NCBI RefSeq assembly: GCF_000003605.2
Contig: NW_003119938.1
Coordinates: 1,896-24,865 of the forward strand
Reading direction: 5' to 3'
Length of the DNA stretch: 22,970 nt
DNA from: Saccoglossus kowalevskii
Taxonomy: Eukaryota; Hemichordata; Enteropneusta; Harrimaniidae
The notes beneath the pieces are model-generated. The model had not been told where the DNA came from. It saw nothing but the letters and a program-made list of their open reading frames with translations, and made no database searches. The translations under genes and the position numbers were made by a program. Below, one piece after another: positions 8,984 through 18,599 of this stretch; within the stretch, counting starts at the first letter, position 1, and every line of letters begins with the position of its first letter.

Positions 8984-9462
8984 GTATGAAACTCTACCCA
9001 CTGTGTTTAATTCTAGTTATTAAAAAAACTCTCTGTCATAATTTAGTCGTTTTCCTTTCAGCTGCCTACTTATGAAAGATGTTTTGACATGCCCCTATTA
9101 CCATGGCAATGCTCATACTGTGATTGGTAATTTTCTAATAAAAAAACCTGTCATTTTATTCTTGTATTGCGGTAACAGATAACAATGATGAATGTTAAAA
9201 CCATTTTTGTCTTGCCCATTGTAAATTTGGTGAATTTTCAGTTAAATCCAATAACCTGTTTGATCTTTTGTCTACTTTCTATGATATTTTCATATCTAAC
9301 TGACTGATCTAATTTAATAATATTTTAATAATTTATCCATACAGTCAATGAGTTTATAAACCCAAAACTTTCATATATCCACAATATAACATTTGAAGAA
9401 TTAGACACTAAACATTTCAGTCATTTTTAATTATTTCTGTTGATGTAGCAATTTAAACTGTC

Positions 9463-9680
9463 AATATGTCCCTTACATATGCTGCTCTCCAATATTTCAT
9501 TTGATCTGCCCCTTACATATGCCTGTCTCCAATATTTCAATTGATCTGCCCCTTACATATGCCTGTTCACAATAATTCAATTGGTTATACCTTGCATGTG
9601 GCTCTCTCCAATAATTAATTTGGTCTATTCCTTAAATATGCCTCTGCCCAATAGTTCCCCTTACATATGCATTTGGTAGC
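9463..9680 (+). repeat. 40 bp minisatellite, about 5 units
   Basis: CCTTACATAT followed by GC, CTCC, AATAWTTCAATTTG and TCTGCC recurs with starts at 9471, 9511, 9551, about 9590 and 9630 (40 bp steps), then at 9659 after a shortened unit. The first three units are closely similar and the later ones are progressively diverged. Confidence 0.85.
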
Positions 9681-9689
9681 CGATATAAG

Positions 9690-10235
9690 ACCCCCTCTGG
9701 AGAAAATTAATAACAGAGTGTAATTTAGTGTAAGCAACAGTTATTAGGTGCCTCAATTATATGCATATATATCATTTATATCATGCTTGCACAAGAGATA
9801 TGCTACATAATATCTGTTCATATCATGTTGCTATGTGCAGTTAAAAACGTAATATCCTATTAATTCTGAAATAATAATCTTCAGATTTTCAGTATCTTTT
9901 TATTGTATAATGATTTCCAAATGGAGTTTGGGTTTTATTTGTGTAAACTGACATCAACAACACTCAACAAGTATTCTTACTGGCACTAACAGCAACCATA
10001 CACTATTTCTGCACATAAACAAAGTAACAAATAGAATGTTTTTACGGTAGTTGTGACCCTTTTGTATTTTATTTGATTTATGAAACACGATATGTGAGGT
10101 GACAGTGATGTACGAATCAAGTTTTTTCACCAAAATTTATTTAATTTAATGCACAACTTATAATATTTTTTTTTGTCAAAAATAATTCCTAATGTTTACC
10201 AGGTTTCCCTGCTTTGATCAGTTGACTACAGGATT
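9690..10235. other. AT-rich intronic DNA, nothing recognised
   Basis: No exon, repeat copy or RNA gene was seen. Confidence 0.5.
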
Positions 10236-10239
10236 ATAG

Positions 10240-10311
10240 TGTCAGTTATAAGACCTTGCTTTAGCCTTTTCACAACCAGACATTCTTGCCCAAATTCTTC
10301 TGCACTTTTTT
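10240..10311 (+). repeat. Repeat family C, left half of a copy split by family A
   Basis: CTTTTCACAACCAGACATTC, then TTGCCCAAATTCTTCTGCAC and TTTTTT, matches the reverse complement of about 6824-6874. The match stops at the first base of the family A element (10312) and resumes at about 11445. Confidence 0.7.
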
Positions 10312-11210
10312 AGTCCCCGTTCGAACGCAGTCTGAAAACGGGGACGTATGTTTTGACCTCTGTGTGTGCGTGCGTGCGTCCGGACCTGTATCTTAGAAAT
10401 GCCTGGACCAATCACAATCAAACTTCACACATACATCATACATGATATCATACATATGCATGTCAATTTGTTTCTTGATCTGATTCAAGATGACCTAATG
10501 GCGGCCATTTTTGTGCTAAAAATCATCAAAATCAAACATTTCCTGGCTGTTTACAGATGGATTTTGTTCAAACCTTGTATATACGTTGGACATTATAGGA
10601 CCTTGATGCACATCATTTTGTTTTGCGATCTGATTCAAGATGGCCGAATGGTGGCCATTTTTGTGCTAAAAAATCCTAAAAATCAAGCATTTCTCGGCTG
10701 TTTACAGATGGATTTTGTTCAAACTTTATACATTTATTAGACATTACAGGTTTCTGATGCACATCATTTTATTTTTCAGATTGGATTCAAAATGGCTATC
10801 TGGCGGCCATTTTGTTTTAATGAATGGGTTTCCAGACCCATATGTCTGACTTGTTTTGACTGATTATGTTTAAATTTTTAATATTCATTATACATCATGT
10901 CACAGATATACGGATATATTGGTTTGACGATCCTTTTCAAAGTGGCCTAATGGTGGCTATTTTTGTGCTAAAAAAATCCTTGAATATCAAGCATTTCTTG
11001 CATTTATGGATGGATTTTGTTCAAACTCATAACATACATTGGACATTACAGTTTCCTAGTGCTCGTCATTTTATTTTTCAGATTGGATTCAAAATGGCTG
11101 ACTGGCGGCCATTTTGTTTTAATGATTGGGCTTCTAGAACCATACATGTGTATCTCTTAAATGCTTTGACTGATTATATTCAAACTTTATATATTCGTTA
11201 TACATCATGT

Positions 11211-11245
<35 letters not shown>

Positions 11246-11440
11246 TCAAAATGGCTGATTTTGAATGCTGTTCCAGAGCAATATCTCTCAATATGGACAA
11301 GTACTTGTTTGACGATCAGATACAAATGTTAATCATTTAAAAAAATCATATTCCTGAAATGGTTATATTCCAGCTATATTACTATAAACAAAACTATTTA
11401 TCTTAAATTTGATAACTAACGGGGACTGTGCCATGCATGG
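10312..11440 (+). mobile_element. Repeat family A element with CCCCGTT termini and ~150 bp internal repeats
   Basis: The left end AGTCCCCGTT (10312-10321) is inverted at the right as AACGGGGACT (11418-11427). The left end also forms a hairpin with AACGGGGAC at 10337-10345 (9 bp arms, 15 nt loop), followed by a GTGTGTGCGTGCGTGCGTCC tract. The body is about six diverged ~150 bp repeats starting near 10477, 10627, 10779, 10929, 11081 and 11243. Each carries TTCAAAATGGC or TTCAAGATGGCC, and most then have TGGCGGCCATTTT. The right edge is uncertain, because 11428-11445 could belong to either repeat. Long frames (124 and 130 codons) run through the repeats, but they are repetitive and have no recognised domain. 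The class is unknown: the ends suggest a DNA or foldback-type element. Confidence 0.75.
11210..11238. repeat. (TA)n microsatellite inside family A
   Basis: An uninterrupted TA run stands where the partial copy at 1-470 has only ATATATACATGTA (308-321). The difference is about 25 bp, so this is a length-variable site within the element. Confidence 0.9.
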
Positions 11441-11444
11441 CTTG

Positions 11445-11595
11445 TTTCTTTTATTCTTCAATATTTATGGAAATGAACCCTAATATTGGAACCAACAGAC
11501 AAAATTTGAGTTAATATTCAGTTTTTACTCGACAAATTTGGCTATTTTTGACCTAATGTTCTGAATGAAAGTGCAGACTATAAACGGATGGTTGG
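11445..11595 (+). repeat. Repeat family C, right half of the split copy
   Basis: TTCTTCAATATTTATGGAAA, then CCAACAGACAAAATTTGAGT, TTCAGTTTTTACTCG and GAATGAAAGTGCAGACTATA matches 19740-19870 on the same strand and the reverse complement of 6640-6815. Together with 10240-10311 it restores one copy. Confidence 0.75.
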
Positions 11596-11599
11596 ATTC

Positions 11600-13330
11600 A
11601 TACTACGGTAACCGTGTTATAATACTGGTAATTGTCATGCTGTTCTTTATATCTGTCATTTTCAACTTCTCTGTTGGATGGCTTTTGTATTGACTAGCAT
11701 GTATTTAAATGACTGTATCTGTGCAGTCAGTAGGTGTTCTGTTCTGTGAACTTTGAACTTAGTTTGCAAACACTTGCTTTATTTTTCCAATCTGTTAAGG
11801 ACTTTGCTGTTTGTGACATTATTCCTTATTCTCAGTGGGATTAATTAAGATAGCTTAATCGCTATTTTGGCATTCTTACGAGTTACTATTAACATGTAAC
11901 CATGGTAATATATATGTTTTCAGATAAGCTGAGAAGTAAGTAGAATACAATATTGTAATTATTTTTTGATGAGATTAAGTTACGGCAGTTTCTGTGCAAC
12001 AAGATTTCTGACTGTTCATTCATTCTGTGTTTTTTTGTATTTTTCTGTTGTTTTACAAGATAGTACTTTTAGAAATCGAGTCTCGGACTTTGTATGTGTG
12101 TCGCATTTCTGGAGATAGTTGGTCAAATGTGCAAACTTGATTTCATTGATGTGGAAGGTCATTTTCTAGTTCATTGCAATGTGAATAGATGGTGCAAACT
12201 GGGTGTCATTAATGTGAATTAAGAGGGTGTTAAAAAATGATATATCCAATTACTTTGCAAAAAAACACAATGAAAGACTTTTGTTTTCCACCACAAAAAA
12301 ATAGCTGATATATATTAAAATGTATTTTATCTGTTCTATAGGGACTGTAATTCTTTGCAAAAGGTTTCCCGGAATTTGTAGCTTTCATTTCGATGTTGGC
12401 CTTTTAATGCATTAGAAATTTGTCAGCGCTTGAGGCTTCTTCTTCTAAACCGCGTCTCGTATTGCAGATGCTCAATAAATAAGAAGGTCGATCACAGACA
12501 TTTGACCTAACAAGTGGGGACGAACAATTTATCAAAATGTTTTATTTCAAAAGTTTCACATATTATTGATTAGATTTGTATTTTATCTTGTTCGAAATAT
12601 TTTTTTAGGAAAATTTTAGAAATCTATATTAAAAATAATTAAAGAAATAATATTTATTAGAATTTCCCACCTTGTAGCTACATTTGGTTTTTCACCACAT
12701 GTAACCAAACAGAATTTGGAGATATATTGTGAATTTGTTACCATGGAAACCAATGGTAAATGGATTAAAAGTCACTATTTTTATGGATGTTTGACCAGCT
12801 TTTTGTGTGAAAAGTAATTCAGTGATTAATTAATAGATTTTTAAAGCATAAGACCACATATGGAAATGTCAAAGAAATCTGATCAAATGTTTAATTGGTA
12901 GCCATCTGTTGAAATTCATTCTATTGATATATAGCAACAAAAGAACTGAAACAACTTTAAGAACACTGAGAATAGATGAAAAAATGAAATAAATGTACTT
13001 AAATTTTGTCCCTGAAGAGCTGTGACAATAAAGTGGGTTGTATTTCTAATCGTTTGTTTTTCGTTTTTGGTTTGCATAACGAATATATTATTGTTTTGTT
13101 TTTTACACATGTTGTATACGTACAGGTAGTATGGGACCCATTGAACATGACATTACTCAGTAGCTGTGGCACTTTGACTTGACTTGACATTCAGCAACAC
13201 CATGTTTTAACAGTTTGTCTAGGGTTACTAGTTTTTCTCCACACAGTGATGTGATATTGTCGTTTTATACATGTACACATACACATCATAAAATGCTGGC
13301 AACATGTTAACCAAAAATGTAATTACTATT
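11600..13330. other. Intronic AT-rich DNA with a weak 63 bp duplication
   Basis: Most of this stretch has no supported feature. GTGCAAACTTGATTTCATTG at 12129 and GTGCAAACTGGGTGTCATTA at 12192 are a diverged tandem duplication (63 bp step, about 12115-12235). RFX-like words occur at 12737-12750 (GTTACCATGGAAAC) and near 11896. No exon was seen. Confidence 0.45.
12737..12750. promoter_or_regulatory. X-box-like site GTTACCATGGAAAC
   Basis: It fits RYYRYY-N2-RRNRAC and is close to palindromic. It is embedded in AT-rich intronic DNA, and function is unknown. Confidence 0.3.
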
Positions 13331-13384
13331 TAATTATAGTTTATAACAAATTAAAAATTCATCAATTAGGCTCCCTTCCCCAAG

Positions 13385-14378
13385 CTGTGGGTCCATAGCT
13401 CTTCTTGAGTTGGTCTTTAGTCTTTGTGATGGTATTTTAGTTACTTCTGATACATTTGGTGTCCTAAAAATTGTTATTTTTGAATAGTGAAATTTTATAG
13501 CTATGGTTCCTCCCATACACTTGATTAAACACAAACGTGCGTCGCAAGTAAAAGTCGAATAAAGTACACTTATTTCCTCACATCACACAATCGTAACTAT
13601 CACCAATCGATAGTTTGTTTATTAAACACTCACAAGCCCAAAAACTGCAACAAACATCATCTGAAGTTTTTCTTGGGGATTCAGGTAGCTAAACCATACT
13701 TAACTTAACTCTAGGGACAACCATTTTCTTGAGATCGAACGAGGACAAAATTACTTGGCTAAATAATATCACTGTAGTAGAACTTCCCTCGGAAAGTAAA
13801 ACTGCTAAAATACTAGTTAATGGTAGTCTTCTACTGTTAGTAGTTTGATATGGACCTCTTGGTATTTACCGTTGTTGTCTACAACCATGGAAAGACATTT
13901 ATTTAATGTACATTTTTCTCAAAAGACAGTGGGCAATATACACATGCATCTTAAGCAGACATCATGTTCATGTTCACTTTACAAGAGTATCTAACAATTC
14001 AACAAGTCCATCAAGAACACCTACTACAGTGACATCATATTGTACTTGTTTGACCTGAAGAAAATAGTGACCCTAAATCCAGGGAAAACGAACAACAAAC
14101 TATAGGTTTTTGTCATGGTTTTCACTTTGGTAAGAGTTCAATAAACTTATTGTTTGGCAATAGTTTTGATGGTGTGATGCAAGAAAATATTCTGCTTTTA
14201 TTGATTTTTATTTGCGATACCGTTTGGTGTCGCATGTTTGTGTTACACAAGTCTATTACATGATCCAAAGCTCTACTGTGTCGATAAAACTTCTAATATC
14301 TAAAAAACAGCTGAATGTACCAAAAATGACAAAATTACCACCATACATACAACGTAAGAAGAGCTATGATCCCACAGA
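13385..14378. repeat. ~1 kb imperfect palindrome (long inverted repeat, foldback or MITE-like)
   Basis: The left arm (13385-~13785) reappears inverted in the right arm (~14015-14378). Anchors are CTGTGGGTCCATAGCTCTTC at 13385 against AGAGCTATGATCCCACAG ending at 14378; ACACAAACGTGCGTCGC at 13529 against the inverse of CGCATGTTTGTGT ending at 14243; and CACTGTAGTAG at 13770-13780 against CTACTACAGTG at 14021-14031. The coordinate sums stay near 27,765-27,800, so the arms are collinear with small indels, with the centre near 13895. The spacer is ~230 bp. Target duplications are not clear. A third, single arm lies at 17720-17930. It is non-coding. Confidence 0.75.
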
Positions 14379-14689
14379 AAAAAATCATAAAAAATAACAA
14401 ATGTATTGACAATTTCAGAATGAAAATGAAAAGCTTCCGGGTGTGTTAATTTTAGAAAACAAATTAACCAGTTATGTTATTATAATAAAAATAAAAGATG
14501 ATTGTCATCAAATAGATAAAACTTTGTCGTGTAGGTAGACTTTTAATGTTAGCATTAAGTGTCATGTACAAATGTTATATTCAATTTAGAAGATAATATT
14601 TAATTTTACATGATAAGCACGCACTGAAAAACATAATGGGGTTTTTAATAATGAAATAAAATCTGTAAGTCTGTTTAATTGGTGTCTGA

Positions 14690-15050
14690 AGTTAAAGGGG
14701 CAGTGGCCGCAATTTATCAAATTTTTATTTTCACAAATTTTTAATGAATATTTACCATGATGTTGAGATTACAGTAAATTGTGGATTATCTTGACTTTAG
14801 TGAATATTTGTTTACAATAAAATATATATATTAAACTGCTTGCTTTTAAAAGAAACTATTATAATGAACCCAAGTTGTACTTTAAATTTGGTGAATCAGT
14901 ATTTCATTTTTCATTCATTTTGTTATGCTTGAAATTGAACGTGAAAACAAAAAAAGTGTTTAGTGACGTCAAAACTTTGCATCAGATCCGATAAACACAT
15001 AGTAATTTGTCATGCTTAATAATGTGGTATACACATTTATTGAACTATAA
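14690..15050 (+). repeat. Diverged interspersed repeat with TGACGTCAAAAC core, copy 1
   Basis: AAATTGAACGTGAAAAC, TAGTGACGTCAAAACTTTG and CTTAATAATGTGGTATACAC (14931-15034) match, in the same order, CAATTGAACGTAAAA, TAGTGACGTCAAAACATGG and CTTAATAATGTACTATACAC at 17278-17402. Upstream of the core, the two copies share only a TTAAAGG start (14693, 17154) and weak similarity. Confidence 0.55.
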
Positions 15051-15109
15051 AAAACAAGTTCAACATCAAATCATTTTTTTTTTGCAGCAGCAGATGTTCA
15101 TTCTGTGTC

Positions 15110-15480
15110 TTTCAATATTTGCAGTCTCTTTGGTGTTCGGTTTAGACAGGTATCACTACAAACTGTAAACAGAAACACTTCTGTAAACTGAACAATTTTT
15201 GCACTTGATTGGATGTTTGGGTTATAAACTGAAAGATTGCTGTAATAAAACAAAACAATATTCTCAGACTCTTTGGTGTTCGGTTTAGACAGGTTTATTC
15301 TAAGACCTCTATAATATTATCACCTGTAAACTGAACAATTTTCGTAGTCTTTTTGCTGTTCGGTTTAAACAGGTGCCACTAGAAACAGAAACATTTCTGT
15401 AAAACAAAAAATGTTCTCAGATTCTTTTGTACTCTGTTTAGGCAGGTTTTATAGTAAGACCTCTATAAACTGAACACCTC
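15110..15480 (+). repeat. Degenerate tandem repeat with GTTCGGTTTAGACAGGT motif
   Basis: GTTCGGTTTAGACAGGT is found at 15134 and 15278, GTTCGGTTTAAACAGGT at 15358, and a decayed form (CTCTGTTTAGGCAGGT) at about 15432. Between them the blocks AAGACCTCTATAA, CTGTAAACTGAACA and AGAAACA(C/T)TTCTGTAAA recur. GTTCGGTTTA and TAAACTGAAC are roughly inverted, so transcripts could fold. Unit spacing is irregular (144, 80 and ~75 bp). Confidence 0.7.
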
Positions 15481-15489
15481 CCTTGGCAA

Positions 15490-17140
15490 AACATTTATAA
15501 GTTCCTTTGATGACTGCTAGATTATTAGATATGATCAACATTCAATGACAGACAATGAGTGCAGTGAACTGTTGGGTTAATCATATATATATTTATGTAA
15601 TTATTAAACAATATTTTTTGATGAATTGATGTGAACATCTTTATAAATTGTTTTTTCATGATGTGTGATAACTGTCCTATATTCATCTCTGTACATGTAT
15701 ATACTGGCCATAAATATAGAGCTCAGTTGTAAGAAATACGACATTGTCAAAAATGGAAATTGATTATCAAACATGATGCATACATGTGTCATGCCTACAA
15801 AATTGTCCAATAAAAATCAGACTTAGAACATCGAACAATCAATAATTGTTAGACTGTATGCACTTTTTGCTTTCTAGTCAGTTTTATTTTCACAATGCTG
15901 AATTTTGTTCATCACGTGTAAGTAGTTCCGTACGTGCTGATCGGCATTATGAATGTAATTGGCTCTGGCAGCGTGTGAGCATGTAAACATTATGGGATGG
16001 AATCGTGATATTGTAATACAAGCCAAGTAACCAATTAACATACAAAAGATACCCTTCTCAGATATTGCTCGAAATACTAGTCAACTCGTCGTTTGGAACA
16101 ATTTGAATTAAAAAAAAAGAAAGGTGAATCAGCATAAACTTTGTATATGGTTTTTTATCATGCTCCTGTTATCAAATTAGATCGATCCCACATTTTACCT
16201 GTTTTTATTTATTTTTATGAAAATAAATTGATAATTTTAGACAGAATGAACATAATTAATTATTGGGGACAGGTGTAGTCCAAAATTTAAGAAAAAATAA
16301 GAATAAATTTATGGAAGTTTTATTTTGTGAATGGAAAGAAATTTGTTTTTGTTGCTGAAAAGGGCTAATTTATTTGTAGATCAAAATTAAAGCTTGAGAT
16401 GAAAGACTACAAATTGTTTGTCTCGTTCTTAGAACAAAGACATTTTATAGTTCATGGTATATGATATTCGACTTGAGATTATCCACACAATTGTTACATT
16501 ATGTACAAATAGATTGGAAGTGAGGTGACACGTTACCATGGCAACACCGTTTTCTCATTCTTTTTGGCCTTTAATCAAATTGCTTGTGACGGACCTTTTG
16601 CCTGCTGTGCAATTATAACGAGTATGTCATGTATTGATTTGTAACAAGAGTAATCTTGATATTGCGTTACAAAAAAGAGAATCAATACTCTGCGTTTTGA
16701 TTTAAAGCGGCACTTCAGGGTTGTTTTGAAAGTTGAAACAGAAATCGATCAATTTTAAAATGCACCATTTTTAACTGCCCCCTCGTGGAATTTATTTCAT
16801 TATAAATTCTCGCTGTACTTCGCATTGGATCACATCAAGAAAGCATCAAAATGATTGTTTCTGTAGATTTACCCTGGAAATTAGTACAATATATAGAGGA
16901 GATTTTAAATGATTTTTGGTGAAAAAATAATTATACTTGTGATATTTTTTTAAATTTTCAAAATAGTTTTACAATAAAAAAAAAAAAAATTAATGGCTTC
17001 CATGCATCCTTACAAATTGTTACAAATTGCTTTCTGTTAGAAGAAAGCCATAGGTATAATTTCTACAATAATGATCTTTTTCTTGTTTTTGTCTAATTTA
17101 GAAGGGTTCATACAGACCCGATTATATTCTATTGCAGATC
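15490..17140. other. AT-rich intronic DNA, little recognised
   Basis: No exon was seen. A strong RFX-type palindrome lies at 16532-16545, and there is a run of about 14 A near 16976-16989. Weak minus-strand frames (such as 15604-15810) look like chance. Confidence 0.45.
16532..16545. promoter_or_regulatory. X-box palindrome GTTACCATGGCAAC (RFX-type)
   Basis: This is a near-perfect palindrome with the canonical RYYRYY-N2-RRNRAC layout. It lies 7.5 kb into the presumed intron. Whether it is an enhancer element or a repeat remnant cannot be told. Confidence 0.35.
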
Positions 17141-17149
17141 GTATAAATT

Positions 17150-17410
17150 GAATTAAAGGTGTCAGAAACAGCAGTTGAGAATATTTATTTAAATATGCAT
17201 GGAATTATGGATTATGCTCATAATTTGTTGGTAATAGACCATTTTCCATTCACTGTGAGATCCTGCGTTTTGTGTGCAATTGAACGTAAAAAAAGACAAA
17301 CAAAAGTCATAATATTGTAGTGACGTCAAAACATGGAAACATCGCATTCGAAAAATGCAAAGTATTTTTTGGTATAAACACACTTAATAATGTACTATAC
17401 ACGTTTGATG
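17150..17410 (+). repeat. TGACGTCAAAAC repeat, copy 2
   Basis: This is the counterpart of 14690-15050, with the same ordered blocks at 17278-17402 and TGACGTC at 17321. TGACGTCA is also a CRE (CREB/ATF) consensus, but its presence in two repeat copies makes shared ancestry the simpler reading. Confidence 0.55.
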
Positions 17411-17719
17411 ACAGTCAATATTCCCTTCTTCAACTATCGGCATTTCGATATGAGCTTTAAAAAAAGAAATTTAAATTCAAAATCAAATCAAATTTTTTTT
17501 GGCAGACGTTTAATTCATGCTTTTCACGCAATACGCTAGATCTTTCAGTGAACGAAAAACTCATCCATTCATTTTAAGTAATCATATATTTCATTAATAT
17601 AGAACTTGTCTATGAGTCTATGATAATTTTTTTGGAAGCTCTTAATTTTCTCAGGGTGTTGGTCCTCGCAATGCATAATATTCAAATTGGGTTATGATTG
17701 CAAGATATATAAAATGCGA

Positions 17720-17930
17720 TTAAGTAAAAATTCGTTGTTATTTTTAGATTTTAGAATTCTATCAGCACAGAATTAAGAGCTAGCTATAATGGCTCCTTTC
17801 TTAGACTTGTGGTAACACAAACGTGCGATGCCAAACGGTATCACAAATAAAAGGCAGATTTTCTCATATCACGCCATCACGACTACATGTACATGTATAG
17901 CCAATCACTAATATGTTATGGAAATAATCA
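17720..17930 (+). repeat. Third, single copy of the palindrome arm
   Basis: TTATTTTTAGATTTTAGAAT, AGCTATAATGGCTCC, AGACTTGTGGTAACACAAAC and GTGCGATGCCAAACGGTATC match the left arm near 13460-13640 and, even better, the inverted right arm near 14150-14310 (ACCAAACGGTATCGCAAATA on the minus strand). Its partner arm is absent. The 61 bp minisatellite begins ~50 bp to its right. Confidence 0.65.
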
Positions 17931-17981
17931 TGGTTATCCCTTTAGTGAATGTTAAATAAACATAATATTGATTGCATTAAG

Positions 17982-18228
17982 ACTAACACGAGTAGCACTA
18001 TAGAGCCACAGCAATGTAATTCATCTAGAAAACTCGTAGACTGATAACACGAGAAGCACTATAGAGCCACAGCAATGTAATTCATCTAGAAAACTCGTAG
18101 ACTGATAACACGAGAAGCACTATAGAGCCACAGCAATGTAATTCATCTAGAAAACTCGTAGACTGATAACACGAGAAGCACTATAGAGCCACAGCAATGT
18201 AATTCATCTAGAAAACTCGTAGACTGAT
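17982..18228 (+). repeat. 61 bp minisatellite, 4 units
   Basis: TAGAGCCACAGCAATGTAAT recurs at 18001, 18062, 18123 and 18184 (61 bp steps). Units two to four appear identical and the first differs by a base or so (GAGTAGCAC for GAGAAGCAC). Each unit has CTCGT and ACGAG in inverted orientation 11 nt apart. The near identity implies recent expansion. Confidence 0.95.
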
Positions 18229-18406
18229 AACTCAGAAAACTCGTAGACTGATAACTCAGAAAACTCGTAGACTGATAACTCAGAAAACTCGTGGACTGAT
18301 AACTCAGAAAACTCGTAGACTGATAACTCAGAAAACTCGTAGACTGATAACTCAGAAAACTCGTAGACTGATAACTCAGAAAACTCGTAGACTGATAACT
18401 CGGTTA
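18215..18406 (+). repeat. 24 bp minisatellite, 8 units, derived from the 61 bp unit
   Basis: ACTCGTAGACTGATAACTC followed by AGAAA recurs at 18215, 18239, 18263, 18287, 18311, 18335, 18359 and 18383 (24 bp steps). One unit has GTGGAC for GTAGAC. The unit equals the tail of the 61 bp unit (AAAACTCGTAGACTGATAAC) plus a CTCAG link, so it grew by slippage from the end of the larger array. Confidence 0.95.
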
Positions 18407-18506
18407 CTTTTTGTGGAGCTCAATTTGATTTGTACAATTGTGTTGATAAATTTTTGGTGATAAATAATTTTTGAAACCGCCAACAGCCTGATGACCTTCA
18501 AATTTG

Positions 18507-18552
<46 letters not shown>

Positions 18553-18556
18553 TAAT
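18507..18556. repeat. (TAA)n microsatellite
   Basis: About 14 uninterrupted TAA units are followed by AAATAAT. Read on the minus strand it encodes a poly-Ile tract within a 103-codon frame, which is not a gene. Confidence 0.95.
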
Positions 18557-18599
18557 ACATTTCTTGTTTCTTTGTAAATAATTTTTCACTGGGTTATAG

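Noticed and set aside
9050-9130. Acceptor-like TTTCCTTTCAG followed by a short frame as a possible exon 3
   Set aside because: In the preferred phase it meets TGA after four codons. In the alternative phase it gives ~22 residues unlike the DUF4062 continuation.
10312-10345. CCCCGTTCGAACGC as a tRNA B-box or tRNA-derived SINE head
   Set aside because: It does not fit GGTTCGANTCC, there is no A-box at the right distance, and the motif is part of a terminal hairpin.
10366-11258. Frames of 124 and 130 codons in family A
   Set aside because: They translate diverged ~150 bp repeats. The repeat copy at 1-470 does not keep them open, so they are not conserved protein.
17982-18406. Regular repeats resembling a CRISPR array
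   Set aside because: The units are directly adjacent tandem copies without unique spacers, and the sequence is eukaryotic in character.
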